DNA of 64,000 bases from Pseudomonas congelans (GCF_900103225.1 NZ_FNJH01000006.1:248001-312000), one strand, 5' to 3'. Shown: positions 43,911 through 53,608, counted from the stretch's first letter. Program-made: numbers and translations. Notes: a model not told the origin generated them from the letters alone.

Positions 43911-46436
43911 GTGTTGAAGAGAGTCCTGTTTCAGCTGCACTGGTTCTTCGGAATCACGGCAGGTCTGGTGCTTGCCCTGATGGGCATCACCGGAGCCCTG
44001 TATTCATTCGAGGACGAAATTCTCGATGCTCTGAATCCGGACGTGCTGCTCGTTGAGGCGCGTGCTGCCACCTTGCCGCCTATCGAACTTGTCCACAGGC
44101 TGGAGGCCGCAACCGGCCTGACTGTGGCTATCCTGCGTGTCGAAACCACCGGCAATCGTGCCGCTCAAGTGTTTTTCACGCCCAAGGCGGGTGAGCGTCG
44201 GGGCCCCAAACGCAATTTCGATCCCTACACCGGTGAGCTGAAAGGTAATGCGGTGGGGGAGGGATTTTTCGACTTTGTCCTGAAGCTGCACCGTTATCTG
44301 GCCATGGGCGAGGCGGGCAAGCAGGTCACTGCGGCCTGTACGCTGATTCTGGTGTTCTTTTGTCTTTCCGGACTGTACCTACGCTGGCCCCGCGCAGCCC
44401 TGAACTGGCGAGTCTGGCTGACCGTTGACTGGGCGAAGAAAGGCCGCAGTTTCAACTGGGACCTGCATTCGATCTTCGGCACCTGGTGCCTGTTGTTCTA
44501 TCTGTTGTTCGCCATCACGGGACTCACCTGGTCGTATGACTGGGTGAGCAACGGCCTGAATAAACTCATCGGGGACTCGCCCCTCGAGGAAGGCATCGCT
44601 GCGCCAGCCAAGGCTGCCGGAAGATTGCCGCTGGTGGTGGATTACGTGGCGGTCTGGGACAGTATCCAGAAGACCGCAGGGCCGGACTTGCAGGCTTACA
44701 ACCTGCGCCTGCCGGCTGTGGGCGGTCAGCCTGCCACCGTGTTTTACCTGCTCAAGGAGTCTCCGCACCCACGGGCACTGAACACTATCACCCTTGATCC
44801 GGCCAATGGTCAGGTCAGCTCGGTCTTACGCTATGCCGAACGCAGTTTCGGTGCGCAATTACTCGCCAGCAATTACGCGCTGCATGTCGGCAGCTACTTC
44901 GGGCTCGTCGGTCGAATCATCATGACTGGCGCCTCATTGCTGATGCCGCTGTTCTTTATTACTGGCTGGTTGCTGTACCTGGATCGACGTCGCAAGAAGC
45001 GTGATATCGAACGTGCACGCGGCAAGGTTCAGGGGGATGACCACAACGATGATGCGTCCTGGCTGGTCTGCTTCGCCAGTCAAAGCGGGTTTGCCGAGCA
45101 ATTGGCCTGGCAGACCGCTGGCCAGTTGCAGGCGTCAGGATTGTCGGTGCGCGTGAAGCGGTTGGGCGATCTGACCGAAGAAGAGCTGTGCCGAAGCCGC
45201 AATGCCGTGTTCGTGGTCAGTACCTTTGGCCAGGGTGAGGCGCCTGACAGTGCCCGACGTTTCGAGCGCAAGCTGCTCGGTCGCTCGCTTTCACTGAGCC
45301 AGCTCGATTACGCCGTTCTGGCGCTGGGCGACCGGCAGTACCCGCATTTTTGCGGTTTCGCCCATCGTTTGCATGACTGGTTGACCGAGCAGGGCGGGCG
45401 TAGCGTGTTCCCGGCCGTTGAAGTGGACAGCGCCGATCCCGTAGCCCTGCAACACTGGCAGCAGCAATTGGGGCAGTTGACCGGTTGCGTGCCGGCAGCG
45501 CACTGGCAGGCACCGGTTTTCGAGAACTGGACGCTGGCTGGGCGCACGCTATTGAACGCTGGCAGCAGTGGTTCGAAGGTTTATCTGCTCGACCTGACCT
45601 CGCCAACACCTGCGCATTGGCAGGCGGGGGATCTGGTGGAGGTCATGCCGCGCCACACGCTGAAGGTCATCGAGCCGTTTCTCGCCGGGCTGGGTGTGGA
45701 TCCTGGCGCATGGGTAAGCGTGGATGGCTTGCAGGAGCCGCTCGCGCAGGCGCTGGAAAGCCGTCAGTTACCGCAGAACCGTTCGCATCTGGTGGGGCTG
45801 CATGCGCAAGCGTTGATCGATGCGCTGGTGGCGGTGTCCGTACGCGAATACTCGATTGCCTCGATTGCGCAGGACGGCTGCCTGCAACTCATCGTGCGTC
45901 AGGAAGTGCATGCCGACGGCAGCCTGGGTTTAGGCTCGGGATGGCTTACCGAACACTGTGCCGTCGGCGGCGCCGTCAGCCTGCGTTTGCGCCGCAACAG
46001 CAGCTTTCATCTGCCTGCCGCGCCGCTGCCATTGATCCTGCTGGGCAATGGCACGGGGCTGGCCGGTTTGCGTAGCCTGCTCAAGGCGCGTATCGCCCAA
46101 GGGCAGGTGCGCAACTGGTTGTTGTTCGGCGAACGTAACCGGGCGCATGACTTTCATTGCGGCACTGAATTGCAGGGCTGGCTTCAGGCTGGTCACCTGA
46201 CGCGCCTGGACCTGGCTTTTTCCCGCGATCAGGCAGAAAAAATCTACGTGCAGGATCGCTTGCGCGAGGCGGCCGATGAGCTGCGTACATGGATCGACGA
46301 GGGTGCAGCGATTTATATCTGTGGAAGCTTGCTGGGGATGGCGGCGGGCGTGGATCAGGTGTTGAACGAGGTGCTTGGGGAGACGGCAGTCAGCGAGTTG
46401 ATCGAGGAAGGGCGTTATCGACGGGATGTGTATTGA
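43911..46436 (+). CDS. piuB: Membrane flavoreductase, PepSY-TM/flavodoxin/FAD-NAD type (PiuB-like)
   Basis: An 841-residue inner-membrane oxidoreductase. Order: four-helix PepSY-associated membrane module (about 1-370), with conserved HWFFGI, LKLHRYL and HSIFGTWC histidines for two haems; a flavodoxin-like domain (about 380-525: FASQSGFAEQLAWQTA, STFGQGEAP); and a CPR/FNR-type FAD-NADP domain with the VREYSIAS flavin motif and GNGTGLAGLR. This matches P. aeruginosa PA4513, implicated in reducing siderophore-bound iron. Start codons are rare types: a GTG at 43911 with GAGAG upstream is preferred; another GTG lies 15 bp earlier. An inverted repeat (43877-43882 with 43886-43891) lies just before. 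Confidence 0.85.
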   Translation: MLKRVLFQLHWFFGITAGLVLALMGITGALYSFEDEILDALNPDVLLVEARAATLPPIELVHRLEAATGLTVAILRVETTGNRAAQVFFTPKAGERRGPKRNFDPYTGELKGNAVGEGFFDFVLKLHRYLAMGEAGKQVTAACTLILVFFCLSGLYLRWPRAALNWRVWLTVDWAKKGRSFNWDLHSIFGTWCLLFYLLFAITGLTWSYDWVSNGLNKLIGDSPLEEGIAAPAKAAGRLPLVVDYVAVWDSIQKTAGPDLQAYNLRLPAVGGQPATVFYLLKESPHPRALNTITLDPANGQVSSVLRYAERSFGAQLLASNYALHVGSYFGLVGRIIMTGASLLMPLFFITGWLLYLDRRRKKRDIERARGKVQGDDHNDDASWLVCFASQSGFAEQLAWQTAGQLQASGLSVRVKRLGDLTEEELCRSRNAVFVVSTFGQGEAPDSARRFERKLLGRSLSLSQLDYAVLALGDRQYPHFCGFAHRLHDWLTEQGGRSVFPAVEVDSADPVALQHWQQQLGQLTGCVPAAHWQAPVFENWTLAGRTLLNAGSSGSKVYLLDLTSPTPAHWQAGDLVEVMPRHTLKVIEPFLAGLGVDPGAWVSVDGLQEPLAQALESRQLPQNRSHLVGLHAQALIDALVAVSVREYSIASIAQDGCLQLIVRQEVHADGSLGLGSGWLTEHCAVGGAVSLRLRRNSSFHLPAAPLPLILLGNGTGLAGLRSLLKARIAQGQVRNWLLFGERNRAHDFHCGTELQGWLQAGHLTRLDLAFSRDQAEKIYVQDRLREAADELRTWIDEGAAIYICGSLLGMAAGVDQVLNEVLGETAVSELIEEGRYRRDVY

Positions 46437-46471
46437 CTTGCGAAGATCGGACGCGGAGCGTCCAGAACTGC

Positions 46472-46495
46472 GTGCCCACGCTGGAGCGTGGGCAC
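46472..46495. repeat. REP-like hairpin (copy 4)
   Basis: An 11-bp perfect stem (46472-46482 with 46485-46495) with a 2-nt loop; the arms carry the GTGCCCACGCT/AGCGTGGGCAC sequence seen in the other REP-like units. It lies between convergent piuB and dppF and may terminate either transcript. Confidence 0.6.
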
Positions 46496-46502
46496 GATAG
46501 TC

Positions 46503-46558
46503 TGTTAGCTGTTAGCTGTTAGCTGTTAGCTGTTAGCTGTTAGCTGTTAGCTGTTAGC
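46503..46558. repeat. Tandem repeat, eight perfect copies of a 7-mer
   Basis: TGTTAGC is repeated eight times without interruption. The array ends at the last base of the dppF stop codon (46558-46560). It is non-coding on present gene calls and lies directly after a REP-like hairpin. Confidence 0.97.
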
Positions 46559-47532
46559 TACGCCGCTACAAATTGCTCGGCGTAATGGCAAGCCACCTGG
46601 CGGTTATCCACCAGGCGCAGCTCTGGCACTTCGGCTGCACAACGCTCGGTCGCATAGGGGCAGCGCTTGTGGAAAGCGCAGCCGCTTGGCGGGTTGAGCG
46701 GGTTGGGCAGCTCGCCGACGATCTTGATCTTCGGCTTGAGCGGGTCCGGGTGGATGGTCGGGGTCGCCGACAGCAGCGCCTGGGTATACGGGTGCAGCGG
46801 ACGGTTGTAGATCTCTTCCTTGGGACCCATTTCCGCAGGCCGGCCCAGGTACATCACCAATACCGTATCGGCGACATGACGTACCACCGACAGGTTGTGA
46901 GAGATGAACACGTAGGCGGTGTTGAATTCCTGCTGCAGATCCATGAACAGGTTCAGTACCTGTGCCTGAATCGATACGTCCAGCGCTGAAGTCGGCTCGT
47001 CTGCTACCAGCACTTTGGGCTGCAGCATCATTGCCCGTGCCAGCGCAATACGCTGACGCTGACCACCGGAAAACATATGCGGGTAGCGTTGATAGTGCTC
47101 AGGGCGCAAACCGACCTGAGCCATCATCGCCTGCACTTTCTCGCGGCGTTCGGCGGCTGACAGGCTGGTGTTGATCAGCAGCGGCTCGCCGAGCTGATCC
47201 CCGACCTTCTGCCTTGGGTTGAGCGAGGCATAAGGGCTCTGAAAGACCATCTGCACGTCCTTGCGCAACTGCTTGCGCTCGGCCTTGCTGGCCCCGGCAA
47301 CTTCCTGGCCGGCGATTTTCAGCGAGCCGGATGAAGGCTCTTCGATCAGCGTCAGCGCGCGCGCCAGTGTCGATTTGCCACAGCCGGACTCGCCGACCAC
47401 AGCCAGGGTCTTGCCGGCTTCCAGTTCGAAGGACACCCCGTTAAGCGCACGCACCAGCGCCGTGCCCTTGAACAGGCCGCGGGAAACTTCGTAGTGACGG
47501 GTAAGGTCGCGGGCGGTAAGTACGACGCTCAT
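46558..47532 (-). CDS. dppF: Dipeptide ABC transporter ATPase DppF
   Basis: A 324-residue cytoplasmic ATPase of the peptide/nickel family. Walker A is GESGCGKST, signature FSGGQRQRIALARAM, Walker B VLVADEPTSALD. The C-terminal oligopeptide-transporter extension with a CAFHKRCPYA cysteine cluster is present, which can hold an iron-sulfur centre in this family. Starts overlap the dppD stop by one base. It is the last gene of the peptide operon; its stop codon touches the heptamer array. Confidence 0.95.
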   Translation of the reverse strand: MSVVLTARDLTRHYEVSRGLFKGTALVRALNGVSFELEAGKTLAVVGESGCGKSTLARALTLIEEPSSGSLKIAGQEVAGASKAERKQLRKDVQMVFQSPYASLNPRQKVGDQLGEPLLINTSLSAAERREKVQAMMAQVGLRPEHYQRYPHMFSGGQRQRIALARAMMLQPKVLVADEPTSALDVSIQAQVLNLFMDLQQEFNTAYVFISHNLSVVRHVADTVLVMYLGRPAEMGPKEEIYNRPLHPYTQALLSATPTIHPDPLKPKIKIVGELPNPLNPPSGCAFHKRCPYATERCAAEVPELRLVDNRQVACHYAEQFVAA

Positions 47533-48500
47533 TACGCCACCTCCTGATTCAAGGGATAGAAGCAGCGCGCCAGACTGTGCGCCTTGGGATCAAGGGCCGG
47601 GCGTTCGGTTCGGCAGTTGTCACGCACGTACGGGCAGCGCGGTGACAGCAGGCAACCCTGCGGACGGTCATAGCGGCCCGGGACCATGCCCGGCAGCGTG
47701 GCGAGGCGCTCGGCGCCCATGCTGTGCTCGGGAATCGCGGCCAGCAAGGCTTCGCTGTACGGGTGGGCAGGGACATCGAACAGCCCCGGCACCTGGCCGA
47801 CTTCGACGGCCTGACCGGCGTACATCACACAGACACGCTGGGCGGTTTCGGCCACGACAGCCAGGTCGTGAGTGATCAGCACCAGTGCCATGTCCTGCTC
47901 TTTTTGCAGGCTCAGCAGCAATTCCATGATCTGCGCCTGAATGGTCACGTCCAGCGCGGTGGTCGGTTCGTCTGCGATCAGCAGTTTCGGTTCGCCGGCA
48001 ATCGCCATGGCAATTGCCACACGCTGGCTCATACCGCCGGACAATTGGTGCGGGTAGGCATTCAGGCGCGCAGCGGCGCCAGGGATCTCGACCTTTTCCA
48101 GCAGTTCCAGTGCGCGCTGACGTGCGGCCTTGCCCGACATGTTCAGGTGCTGGCGCAACACTTCCTCGATCTGGAAGCCCACTGTATAGCTGGGGTTCAG
48201 GGCGGTCATCGGATCCTGAAAGACCATCGCCAGGTCTTTGCCGATGATGCGTCGACGCTGCCGGGAGTTGAGCTTGAGCAGGTCGTTGCCGTCGAAATTG
48301 AGCGCATCGGCGGTGATGATACCGGGGGAGTCGATCAGCCCCATCAGCGCCATCATGGTCACCGACTTACCGGAACCCGATTCGCCGACGATGGCCAGTA
48401 CTTCACCCTTTTCGACGCTCAGGGACAGGCCGTCCACAACAGGTACGGCCTTGGCGTCGCCGAAGCGGACGTTGAGATTCTTGATTTCAAGAAGTGACAT
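47532..48500 (-). CDS. dppD: Dipeptide ABC transporter ATPase DppD
   Basis: A 322-residue ATPase paired with DppF. Walker A GESGSGKSV, signature LSGGMSQRVAIAMAI, Walker B LLIADEPTTALD. The C-terminal cysteine segment CLLSPRCPYVRDNC is typical of OppD/DppD. The ATG giving MSLLEIKNLNVRFGD has GGAG upstream; the in-frame extension is not conserved. It is 10 bp after dppC. Confidence 0.94.
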   Translation of the reverse strand: MSLLEIKNLNVRFGDAKAVPVVDGLSLSVEKGEVLAIVGESGSGKSVTMMALMGLIDSPGIITADALNFDGNDLLKLNSRQRRRIIGKDLAMVFQDPMTALNPSYTVGFQIEEVLRQHLNMSGKAARQRALELLEKVEIPGAAARLNAYPHQLSGGMSQRVAIAMAIAGEPKLLIADEPTTALDVTIQAQIMELLLSLQKEQDMALVLITHDLAVVAETAQRVCVMYAGQAVEVGQVPGLFDVPAHPYSEALLAAIPEHSMGAERLATLPGMVPGRYDRPQGCLLSPRCPYVRDNCRTERPALDPKAHSLARCFYPLNQEVA

Positions 48501-48510
48501 GCGAATCTCC

Positions 48511-49422
48511 TCAGGCGGCATTCTTGAGTTTCGGGTCCAGCGCATCGCGCAGACCGTCGCCCATCAGGTTGATTGCCAGCACGCTGAGCAAAATGGTCAG
48601 ACCGGGCAGGCTCACGACCCACCAGGCACGTTCGATGTAGTCGCGCGCCGAGGCGAGCATGGTGCCCCACTCAGGCGTCGGTGGCTGTACGCCCAGGCCC
48701 AGGAAGCCCAGCGCTGCGGCGTCGAGAATCGCCGAAGAGAAGCTCAGCGTGGCCTGAACGATCAGCGGTGCCATGCAGTTGGGCAGCACGGTGATGAACA
48801 TCAGGCGTGGCAGGGTGGCGCCGGCCAGACGGGCAGCCGTCACGTAGTCGCGGTTCAGCTCGCCCATCACCGCAGCGCGGGTCAGACGCACATAGGAAGG
48901 CAGCGACACGATGGCGATGGCGATCACGGTGTTGATCAGGCCAGGGCCGAGAATCGCCACGATGGCCACAGCCAGCAGCAGCGAGGGCAGGGCCAGCATG
49001 ATGTCCATCAGACGCATGACCGAAGGACCCAGGATGCGCGGGAAGAAGCCTGCCAGCAGGCCCAGCAGAATGCCTGGGATCAGCGACATGACCACCGACG
49101 CCAGACCGATCAGCAGCGACAGGCGAGAGCCCTGGATCAGGCGTGACAGCAGGTCGCGCCCCAGTTCGTCGGTGCCGAGGACGAATTGCCATTGACCGCC
49201 TTCGAGCCACACCGGAGGCGTCAGCAGGAAGTCGCGGTATTGCTCGCTCGGGTCATGGGGGGCAACCCAGGGCGCGAACAGGGCGCAGAACACGATCAGG
49301 GTCATGAACAGCAGGCCGGCAACCGCGCCTTTGTTTTTCGAGAAGGCTTGCCAGAATTCTTTGTACGGGGATGGGTAAAGCAGGCTTTGATCGACTGCTA
49401 CCGCAGGAGTAGGGGTGCTCAT
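48511..49422 (-). CDS. dppC: Dipeptide ABC transporter permease DppC
   Basis: A 303-residue inner-membrane permease with six predicted helices. The N-terminal extension before TM1 (LLYPSPYKEFWQAFSKNKGAV) and the EAA loop DYVTAARLAGATLPRLMFITVLPN are characteristic. The start is the ATG with GCAGGAG upstream; the longer form is not conserved. Ten bases separate it from dppB. Confidence 0.93.
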   Translation of the reverse strand: MSTPTPAVAVDQSLLYPSPYKEFWQAFSKNKGAVAGLLFMTLIVFCALFAPWVAPHDPSEQYRDFLLTPPVWLEGGQWQFVLGTDELGRDLLSRLIQGSRLSLLIGLASVVMSLIPGILLGLLAGFFPRILGPSVMRLMDIMLALPSLLLAVAIVAILGPGLINTVIAIAIVSLPSYVRLTRAAVMGELNRDYVTAARLAGATLPRLMFITVLPNCMAPLIVQATLSFSSAILDAAALGFLGLGVQPPTPEWGTMLASARDYIERAWWVVSLPGLTILLSVLAINLMGDGLRDALDPKLKNAA

Positions 49423-49432
49423 ATCGATGATC

Positions 49433-50443
49433 TCAGCGCTGGTGACGAATGCGTGGGTTGGCAAAGCCGTAGAGGATATCCACCACGAAATTGACCAGGA
49501 TCACCAGACAGGCGATCAGCAGAATGCCGTTTTGCACGACCGGGTAGTCCCGGGCGCCAATGGCTTCGATCAACCACTTGCCGATACCGGGCCAGGAGAA
49601 GATCGTTTCGGTCAGTACCGCACCGGCCAGCAACGTACCGATTTGCAGACCGAACACAGTCAGTACCGGAATCAGCGCGTTGCGCAGGCCGTGAACGAAT
49701 ACCACACGGGCAGGCGACAGGCCTTTGGCGCGGGCGGTACGCACGTAGTCTTCACGCAGTACTTCGAGCATCGACGAGCGGGTCATCCGGGCGATCACCG
49801 CCAGCGGGATGGTACCCAGCACGATTGCCGGCAGAACCATGTGGTGCAGGGCATCGAGAAACGCACCCTGTTCATCACTGAGCAGGGTGTCGATCAGCAT
49901 GAAGCCGGTGACTGGCGGAATGTCGTACAGCAGGTCGATCCGCCCGGAAACCGGTGTCCAGCCCAGCGTTACCGAGAAGAACATGATGAGGATCAGGCCC
50001 CACCAGAAGATCGGCATGGAATAACCGGCGAGGGAAATCCCCATGACCCCATGGTCGAACAGGGACCCTCGCTTGAGTGCGGCGATCACCCCGGCCAGCA
50101 GGCCGAGAATACCCGCGAAAATCAGCGCCGCCAGCGACAACTCCAGGGTTGCCGGGAACAGCGAAGTGAATTCGGACCAGACGCTGGTACGCGTACGCAA
50201 CGATTCACCGAGGTCGCCCTGGGCGAGCTTGCCGATGTAATCGATGTACTGGGCGTAGAGGGGTTTGTTCAGACCCAGACGTTCCATGGCCTGAGCGTGC
50301 ATTTCCGGATCGACACGGCGCTCACCCATCATGACTTCGACCGGGTCGCCCGGAATCAGACGAATCAGGGCAAAGGTCAATAAGGTGATGCCGAAGAAAG
50401 TGGGTATCAGCAACCCCACTCGGCGGGCGATAAAACTAAACAT
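49433..50443 (-). CDS. dppB: Dipeptide ABC transporter permease DppB
   Basis: A 336-residue permease. It begins MFSFIARRVGLLIPTFFGIT, the usual DppB/OppB start, contains GDPVEVMMG, and the ATPase-contact loop DYVRTARAKGLSPARVVFVHGLRN. It forms the channel with DppC. The 74-bp gap to the upstream binding protein contains a 9-bp hairpin (50478-50509). Confidence 0.94.
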   Translation of the reverse strand: MFSFIARRVGLLIPTFFGITLLTFALIRLIPGDPVEVMMGERRVDPEMHAQAMERLGLNKPLYAQYIDYIGKLAQGDLGESLRTRTSVWSEFTSLFPATLELSLAALIFAGILGLLAGVIAALKRGSLFDHGVMGISLAGYSMPIFWWGLILIMFFSVTLGWTPVSGRIDLLYDIPPVTGFMLIDTLLSDEQGAFLDALHHMVLPAIVLGTIPLAVIARMTRSSMLEVLREDYVRTARAKGLSPARVVFVHGLRNALIPVLTVFGLQIGTLLAGAVLTETIFSWPGIGKWLIEAIGARDYPVVQNGILLIACLVILVNFVVDILYGFANPRIRHQR

Positions 50444-50477
50444 CTTGGTGTGTACCTCATCAGCCGGTTAGGCGTGC

Positions 50478-50509
50478 TCCGGCGAGTCTCGGGTTATGAG
50501 CTCGCCGGA
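50478..50509 (-). other. Intercistronic stem-loop between dppA and dppB
   Basis: Nine base pairs (50478-50486 with 50501-50509). It lies just after the binding-protein stop codon at 50518 and before dppB, where a 3' stabilising or attenuating hairpin would let the binding protein be made in excess. Confidence 0.6.
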
Positions 50510-50517
50510 TTATTTTT

Positions 50518-52113
50518 CTACTTCACCTGGGTAGTGGCGAAGTTGTTGGTTGTGAGCGGGCTGATTTGGTAGCCCTCCACATTTTTACGCATGGCCGTGA
50601 ACATTCTGGTGTGAGCCATGCTGATCCACGGCTGATCCTTGTTGAATATTGCCTGTGCCTGTTCATAGAGCGCAGCGCGTTCCTGCGGGTTCACTGTTTC
50701 ACGCGCCTGATCGATCAGCTTCTGGAAATCGGCGTTGCACCAGCGGGCGTAGTTCTCGCCGTTTTTCGCCGCTTCACAGCTCAGCATCGGAGTCAGGAAG
50801 TTATCAGGGTCGCCATTGTCGCCTGCCCAGCCGGCAGACACCATGTCATGTTCGCCATTCTTGGCTCGTTTGAGCATTTCACCCCATTCCATGACGCGAA
50901 TATCGATCTTGATGCCGATCTTCGCCAGGTCGGATTGCATCATTTGCGCGCCGAGCATCGGGTTGGGGTTGGTCGGGCCACCGCCGTTGCGGGTGAACAG
51001 GGTAAACGTGGTGCCTTCCGGCACACCGGCTTCCTTCAGCAGGGCGCGTGCCTTGTCGAGGTCGATCGGCGGGTTCTTCAGGCTGTTGTTGTAACCCAGC
51101 AGGGTCGGCGGATACGGGTTGACCGCTACCAGCGCATTGCCCTTGCCGAACACCGCGTTGACATAAGCGTTCTTGTCGAATGTCATGTCAATGGCTTTGC
51201 GGACCCGCACGTCGCTCAAATACTTGTGGGTCGTGTTGATCGCGATGTAGCCCGTGGTCATTGCCTCCAGCTCATCGATTTTCAGATTCGGATCTTTCTT
51301 GATGCTTGGCACGTCGTCAGGCTTCGGATACAGCGCGATCTGACATTCGTTGGCCTTGAGCTTCTGCAGGCGCACGTTGTTGTCGGTGGCGATGGCCAGA
51401 ATCAGGGCATCGGCAGGCGGCTTGCCGCGGAAGTAGTCCGGGTTGGCCTTGAAGCGTACCTGCGCATCCTTGGCGTAGCGCTGGAAGATGAAGGGGCCGG
51501 TGCCGATTGGCTTGCTGTTGAGGTCGCCGGTCTTGTTGGCTTTCAACAGTTGGTCGGCGTATTCAGCCGGATAGATCGAAGCAAAAGCCATCGCGAGGTC
51601 GGCCAGGAATGGCGCTTCGCGGCGGGTCAGGGTGAACTTGACGGTGTAGTCGTCAGTTTTCTCGACGCTTTTCAGCAGCTCTTTGAAGCCCATGCTTTCA
51701 AAGTAGGGGAAACCGACGCTCGATTTGTCATGCCACGGGTGCTTCGGGTCCAGCTGGCGCTGAAAACTCCAGAGCACATCATCGGCGTTCATGTCGCGGG
51801 TCGGTTTGAAGTAATCGGTGGTGTGGAATTTGACGCCTTTACGCAGGTGGAAGGTGTACGTCAGGCCGTCGTCGCTGATGTCCCAGGAGTCAGCCAGCGC
51901 AGGAATCACTTCCGTGGTGCCGGGTTTGAAATCCGCGAGACGGTTGAATACGGTTTCAGCCACGGCATCGGCCGTCACTGCTGTCGTGTATTGCACCATG
52001 TCGAAGCCTTCGGGGCTGGCTTCGGTGCAGACCACCAGGGGTTTTGCCGAAACACTGACGGCGACGCTGAGCAGGGCCAGGGCGATCGAGTTGCGTAGCG
52101 ATAACAGTTTCAT
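50518..52113 (-). CDS. dppA: Peptide-binding periplasmic protein (DppA-type), copy 4
   Basis: A 531-residue binding protein (SBP_bac_5, cluster C). Signal peptide MKLLSLRNSIALALLSVAVSVSA, no lipobox. The mature N-terminus KPLVVCTEASPEGFDMVQY and the motif LRKGVKFH are typical of DppA. It is the copy closest to dppB and corresponds by position to P. aeruginosa PA4502. GGAGGG precedes the ATG. Its sequence is the most divergent of the four paralogues in this operon. Confidence 0.9.
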   Translation of the reverse strand: MKLLSLRNSIALALLSVAVSVSAKPLVVCTEASPEGFDMVQYTTAVTADAVAETVFNRLADFKPGTTEVIPALADSWDISDDGLTYTFHLRKGVKFHTTDYFKPTRDMNADDVLWSFQRQLDPKHPWHDKSSVGFPYFESMGFKELLKSVEKTDDYTVKFTLTRREAPFLADLAMAFASIYPAEYADQLLKANKTGDLNSKPIGTGPFIFQRYAKDAQVRFKANPDYFRGKPPADALILAIATDNNVRLQKLKANECQIALYPKPDDVPSIKKDPNLKIDELEAMTTGYIAINTTHKYLSDVRVRKAIDMTFDKNAYVNAVFGKGNALVAVNPYPPTLLGYNNSLKNPPIDLDKARALLKEAGVPEGTTFTLFTRNGGGPTNPNPMLGAQMMQSDLAKIGIKIDIRVMEWGEMLKRAKNGEHDMVSAGWAGDNGDPDNFLTPMLSCEAAKNGENYARWCNADFQKLIDQARETVNPQERAALYEQAQAIFNKDQPWISMAHTRMFTAMRKNVEGYQISPLTTNNFATTQVK

Positions 52114-52148
52114 TGTGAACCCTCCATAGAGTTGACGCCGATGGTGAT

Positions 52149-52182
52149 GTTCGGACGCAAGGCTGTAGCCTTGCGTCCGAAC
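52149..52182 (-). other. Very stable intercistronic stem-loop after the porin gene
   Basis: A perfect 16-bp inverted repeat (52149-52164 with 52167-52182) with a 2-base spacer, between the OprD-family gene and the fourth binding protein. It is the strongest hairpin in the operon and has no T-tract on the transcribed strand. Confidence 0.7.
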
Positions 52183-52195
52183 GGTTTTCAGCGAA

Positions 52196-53608
52196 TCAAA
52201 GAATGTTGAATGGAACAGTGGTCACCAGACGGAATTCGTTGATGTTGCCATCAGCCTGATTCTCGCTGGCGCGGTGAGTGGTGTAGGTGGCGCGGATGGC
52301 AGTGGCCTTGAGCGGGCCGGACTGCACGGAGTACGACGTACCGATACCGTATTCGTAGTGAGTCTCGCCGTCCATTGCGTTTACGCCGCTCGCTGTACGA
52401 ACGCCATTGATTGTCTGGACGTCGCCATAGACGTTGCCTTTGTATTTGGTGCCGTCGATGTCCCAGCCACGTGCCTGGTAGATGTTGAATTTCAGGCCCG
52501 GCACGCCGTATTCGGCCATGTTCAGAACGTAGGCGATCTGCAGGGACTTCTCGTTCGGACCGTTGAAGTCCGAGAGCAGGGAGTTGGCCAGGAAGATCGC
52601 GTTGGTGTCGTGCGCATAGTCGAAGTACTCATCGCCAGACACTTGCTGATAGGCAAGGCTGACGCTGTGAGCGTTATGCGTACCGGTGAAGGACAGGCTG
52701 TAGGTATCGTTGTCGATCGGGCCTTGTTTGCTTTGACCGGAGTCCTTGGTCTTGTAGTAGTTCAGGTTGGTGCTGAGCGCCAGTGCCTTGCTGTCACCCA
52801 GTTCGTGGGTGAAACCGAAGTAGTACTGGTGCCAGAAATCTTCCAGATTCGATGCATAGAAGCTGGTGGTCAGGCTGTCGGTCGGCTTGTAGTCGGCACC
52901 GAACATGTCCAGACGGTCGGCGGTCTGGCTGCGATCACCGTACTCGGAGCGGAACTTGTCCAGGCTCTGTTCCATACGTGGCGATACACGGTCGAAACTA
53001 CCGGCTTGAAAGGACAGGTTATTCAGCTCATCGCTCTGTACGGCAACACCCTGGAAGCTGGAGGGCAGTGCGCGGTTGCCGATGAAGGCGATAACCGGGG
53101 TGTTCACCGATTGGCGACCCATGGTCAGGACCGTGTTGGAGACCCGCGCCTTGACGTTGCCCAGACCCATCTTGCTCCACTGACCGACTGCATCGCCGTC
53201 GCTGTGTGCCAGGGTACGGTTGGAGTTGCCTGCAAAGTCATCGGTGTCACGGTCCAGTGCAATGGCGTTGTACAGCGCCAGTTCGGTGGAGAAACCTACA
53301 ACGCCCTGGGTATAACCCGAGGTGTAGTTGACGATGGTGCCCTGCTGCCAGTTGATGCGACGCGAGGTCTGCTCGGCAGTGCCGTTGTCGTTGTAGCGGA
53401 ACACTTCGCCGCGACGCTTGAGTTCATTGGCGTACCAGTTACGGGTCGTGCCGGTCAGGTGTTGATCTTCGATAAACCCGTTGGCGTCGGCCTGGGCATT
53501 CTTTGAACTCAGCTCGGTCGGTATGAACGTCTGGCTTGCCGGTTCAGCCTGAACCAGTGCGCCGAACGATGAGAGAGACAATGCCAATAACGCAGTGCTG
53601 GTTGTTTT
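52196..53608 (-). CDS. opdP: OprD-family outer-membrane porin (OpdP-like)
   Basis: A 470-residue outer-membrane porin. The signal peptide is followed by an 18-stranded barrel; OprD-family marks include FIEDQHLTGTTRNWYANE near the mature N-terminus and the terminal strand ending in VPFNIL. It sits inside the dipeptide operon just as P. aeruginosa OpdP (PA4501), which takes up glycine-glutamate dipeptide and carbapenems. The start is a GTG (VKTTSTALLALSLS) with AAGGGAG upstream. Confidence 0.9.
   Translation of the reverse strand, partial: KTTSTALLALSLSSFGALVQAEPASQTFIPTELSSKNAQADANGFIEDQHLTGTTRNWYANELKRRGEVFRYNDNGTAEQTSRRINWQQGTIVNYTSGYTQGVVGFSTELALYNAIALDRDTDDFAGNSNRTLAHSDGDAVGQWSKMGLGNVKARVSNTVLTMGRQSVNTPVIAFIGNRALPSSFQGVAVQSDELNNLSFQAGSFDRVSPRMEQSLDKFRSEYGDRSQTADRLDMFGADYKPTDSLTTSFYASNLEDFWHQYYFGFTHELGDSKALALSTNLNYYKTKDSGQSKQGPIDNDTYSLSFTGTHNAHSVSLAYQQVSGDEYFDYAHDTNAIFLANSLLSDFNGPNEKSLQIAYVLNMAEYGVPGLKFNIYQARGWDIDGTKYKGNVYGDVQTINGVRTASGVNAMDGETHYEYGIGTSYSVQSGPLKATAIRATYTTHRASENQADGNINEFRLVTTVPFNIL

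Noticed and set aside
43892..44056. ATG-started frame overlapping the piuB start
   Set aside because: The ATG at 43892 is in another frame and quickly enters the piuB coding sequence; its product resembles nothing, while the GTG frame encodes a full flavoreductase.
46503..46558. Tandem heptamer as a CRISPR array
   Set aside because: The units are 7 bp, contiguous and without spacers, and no cas genes are present.
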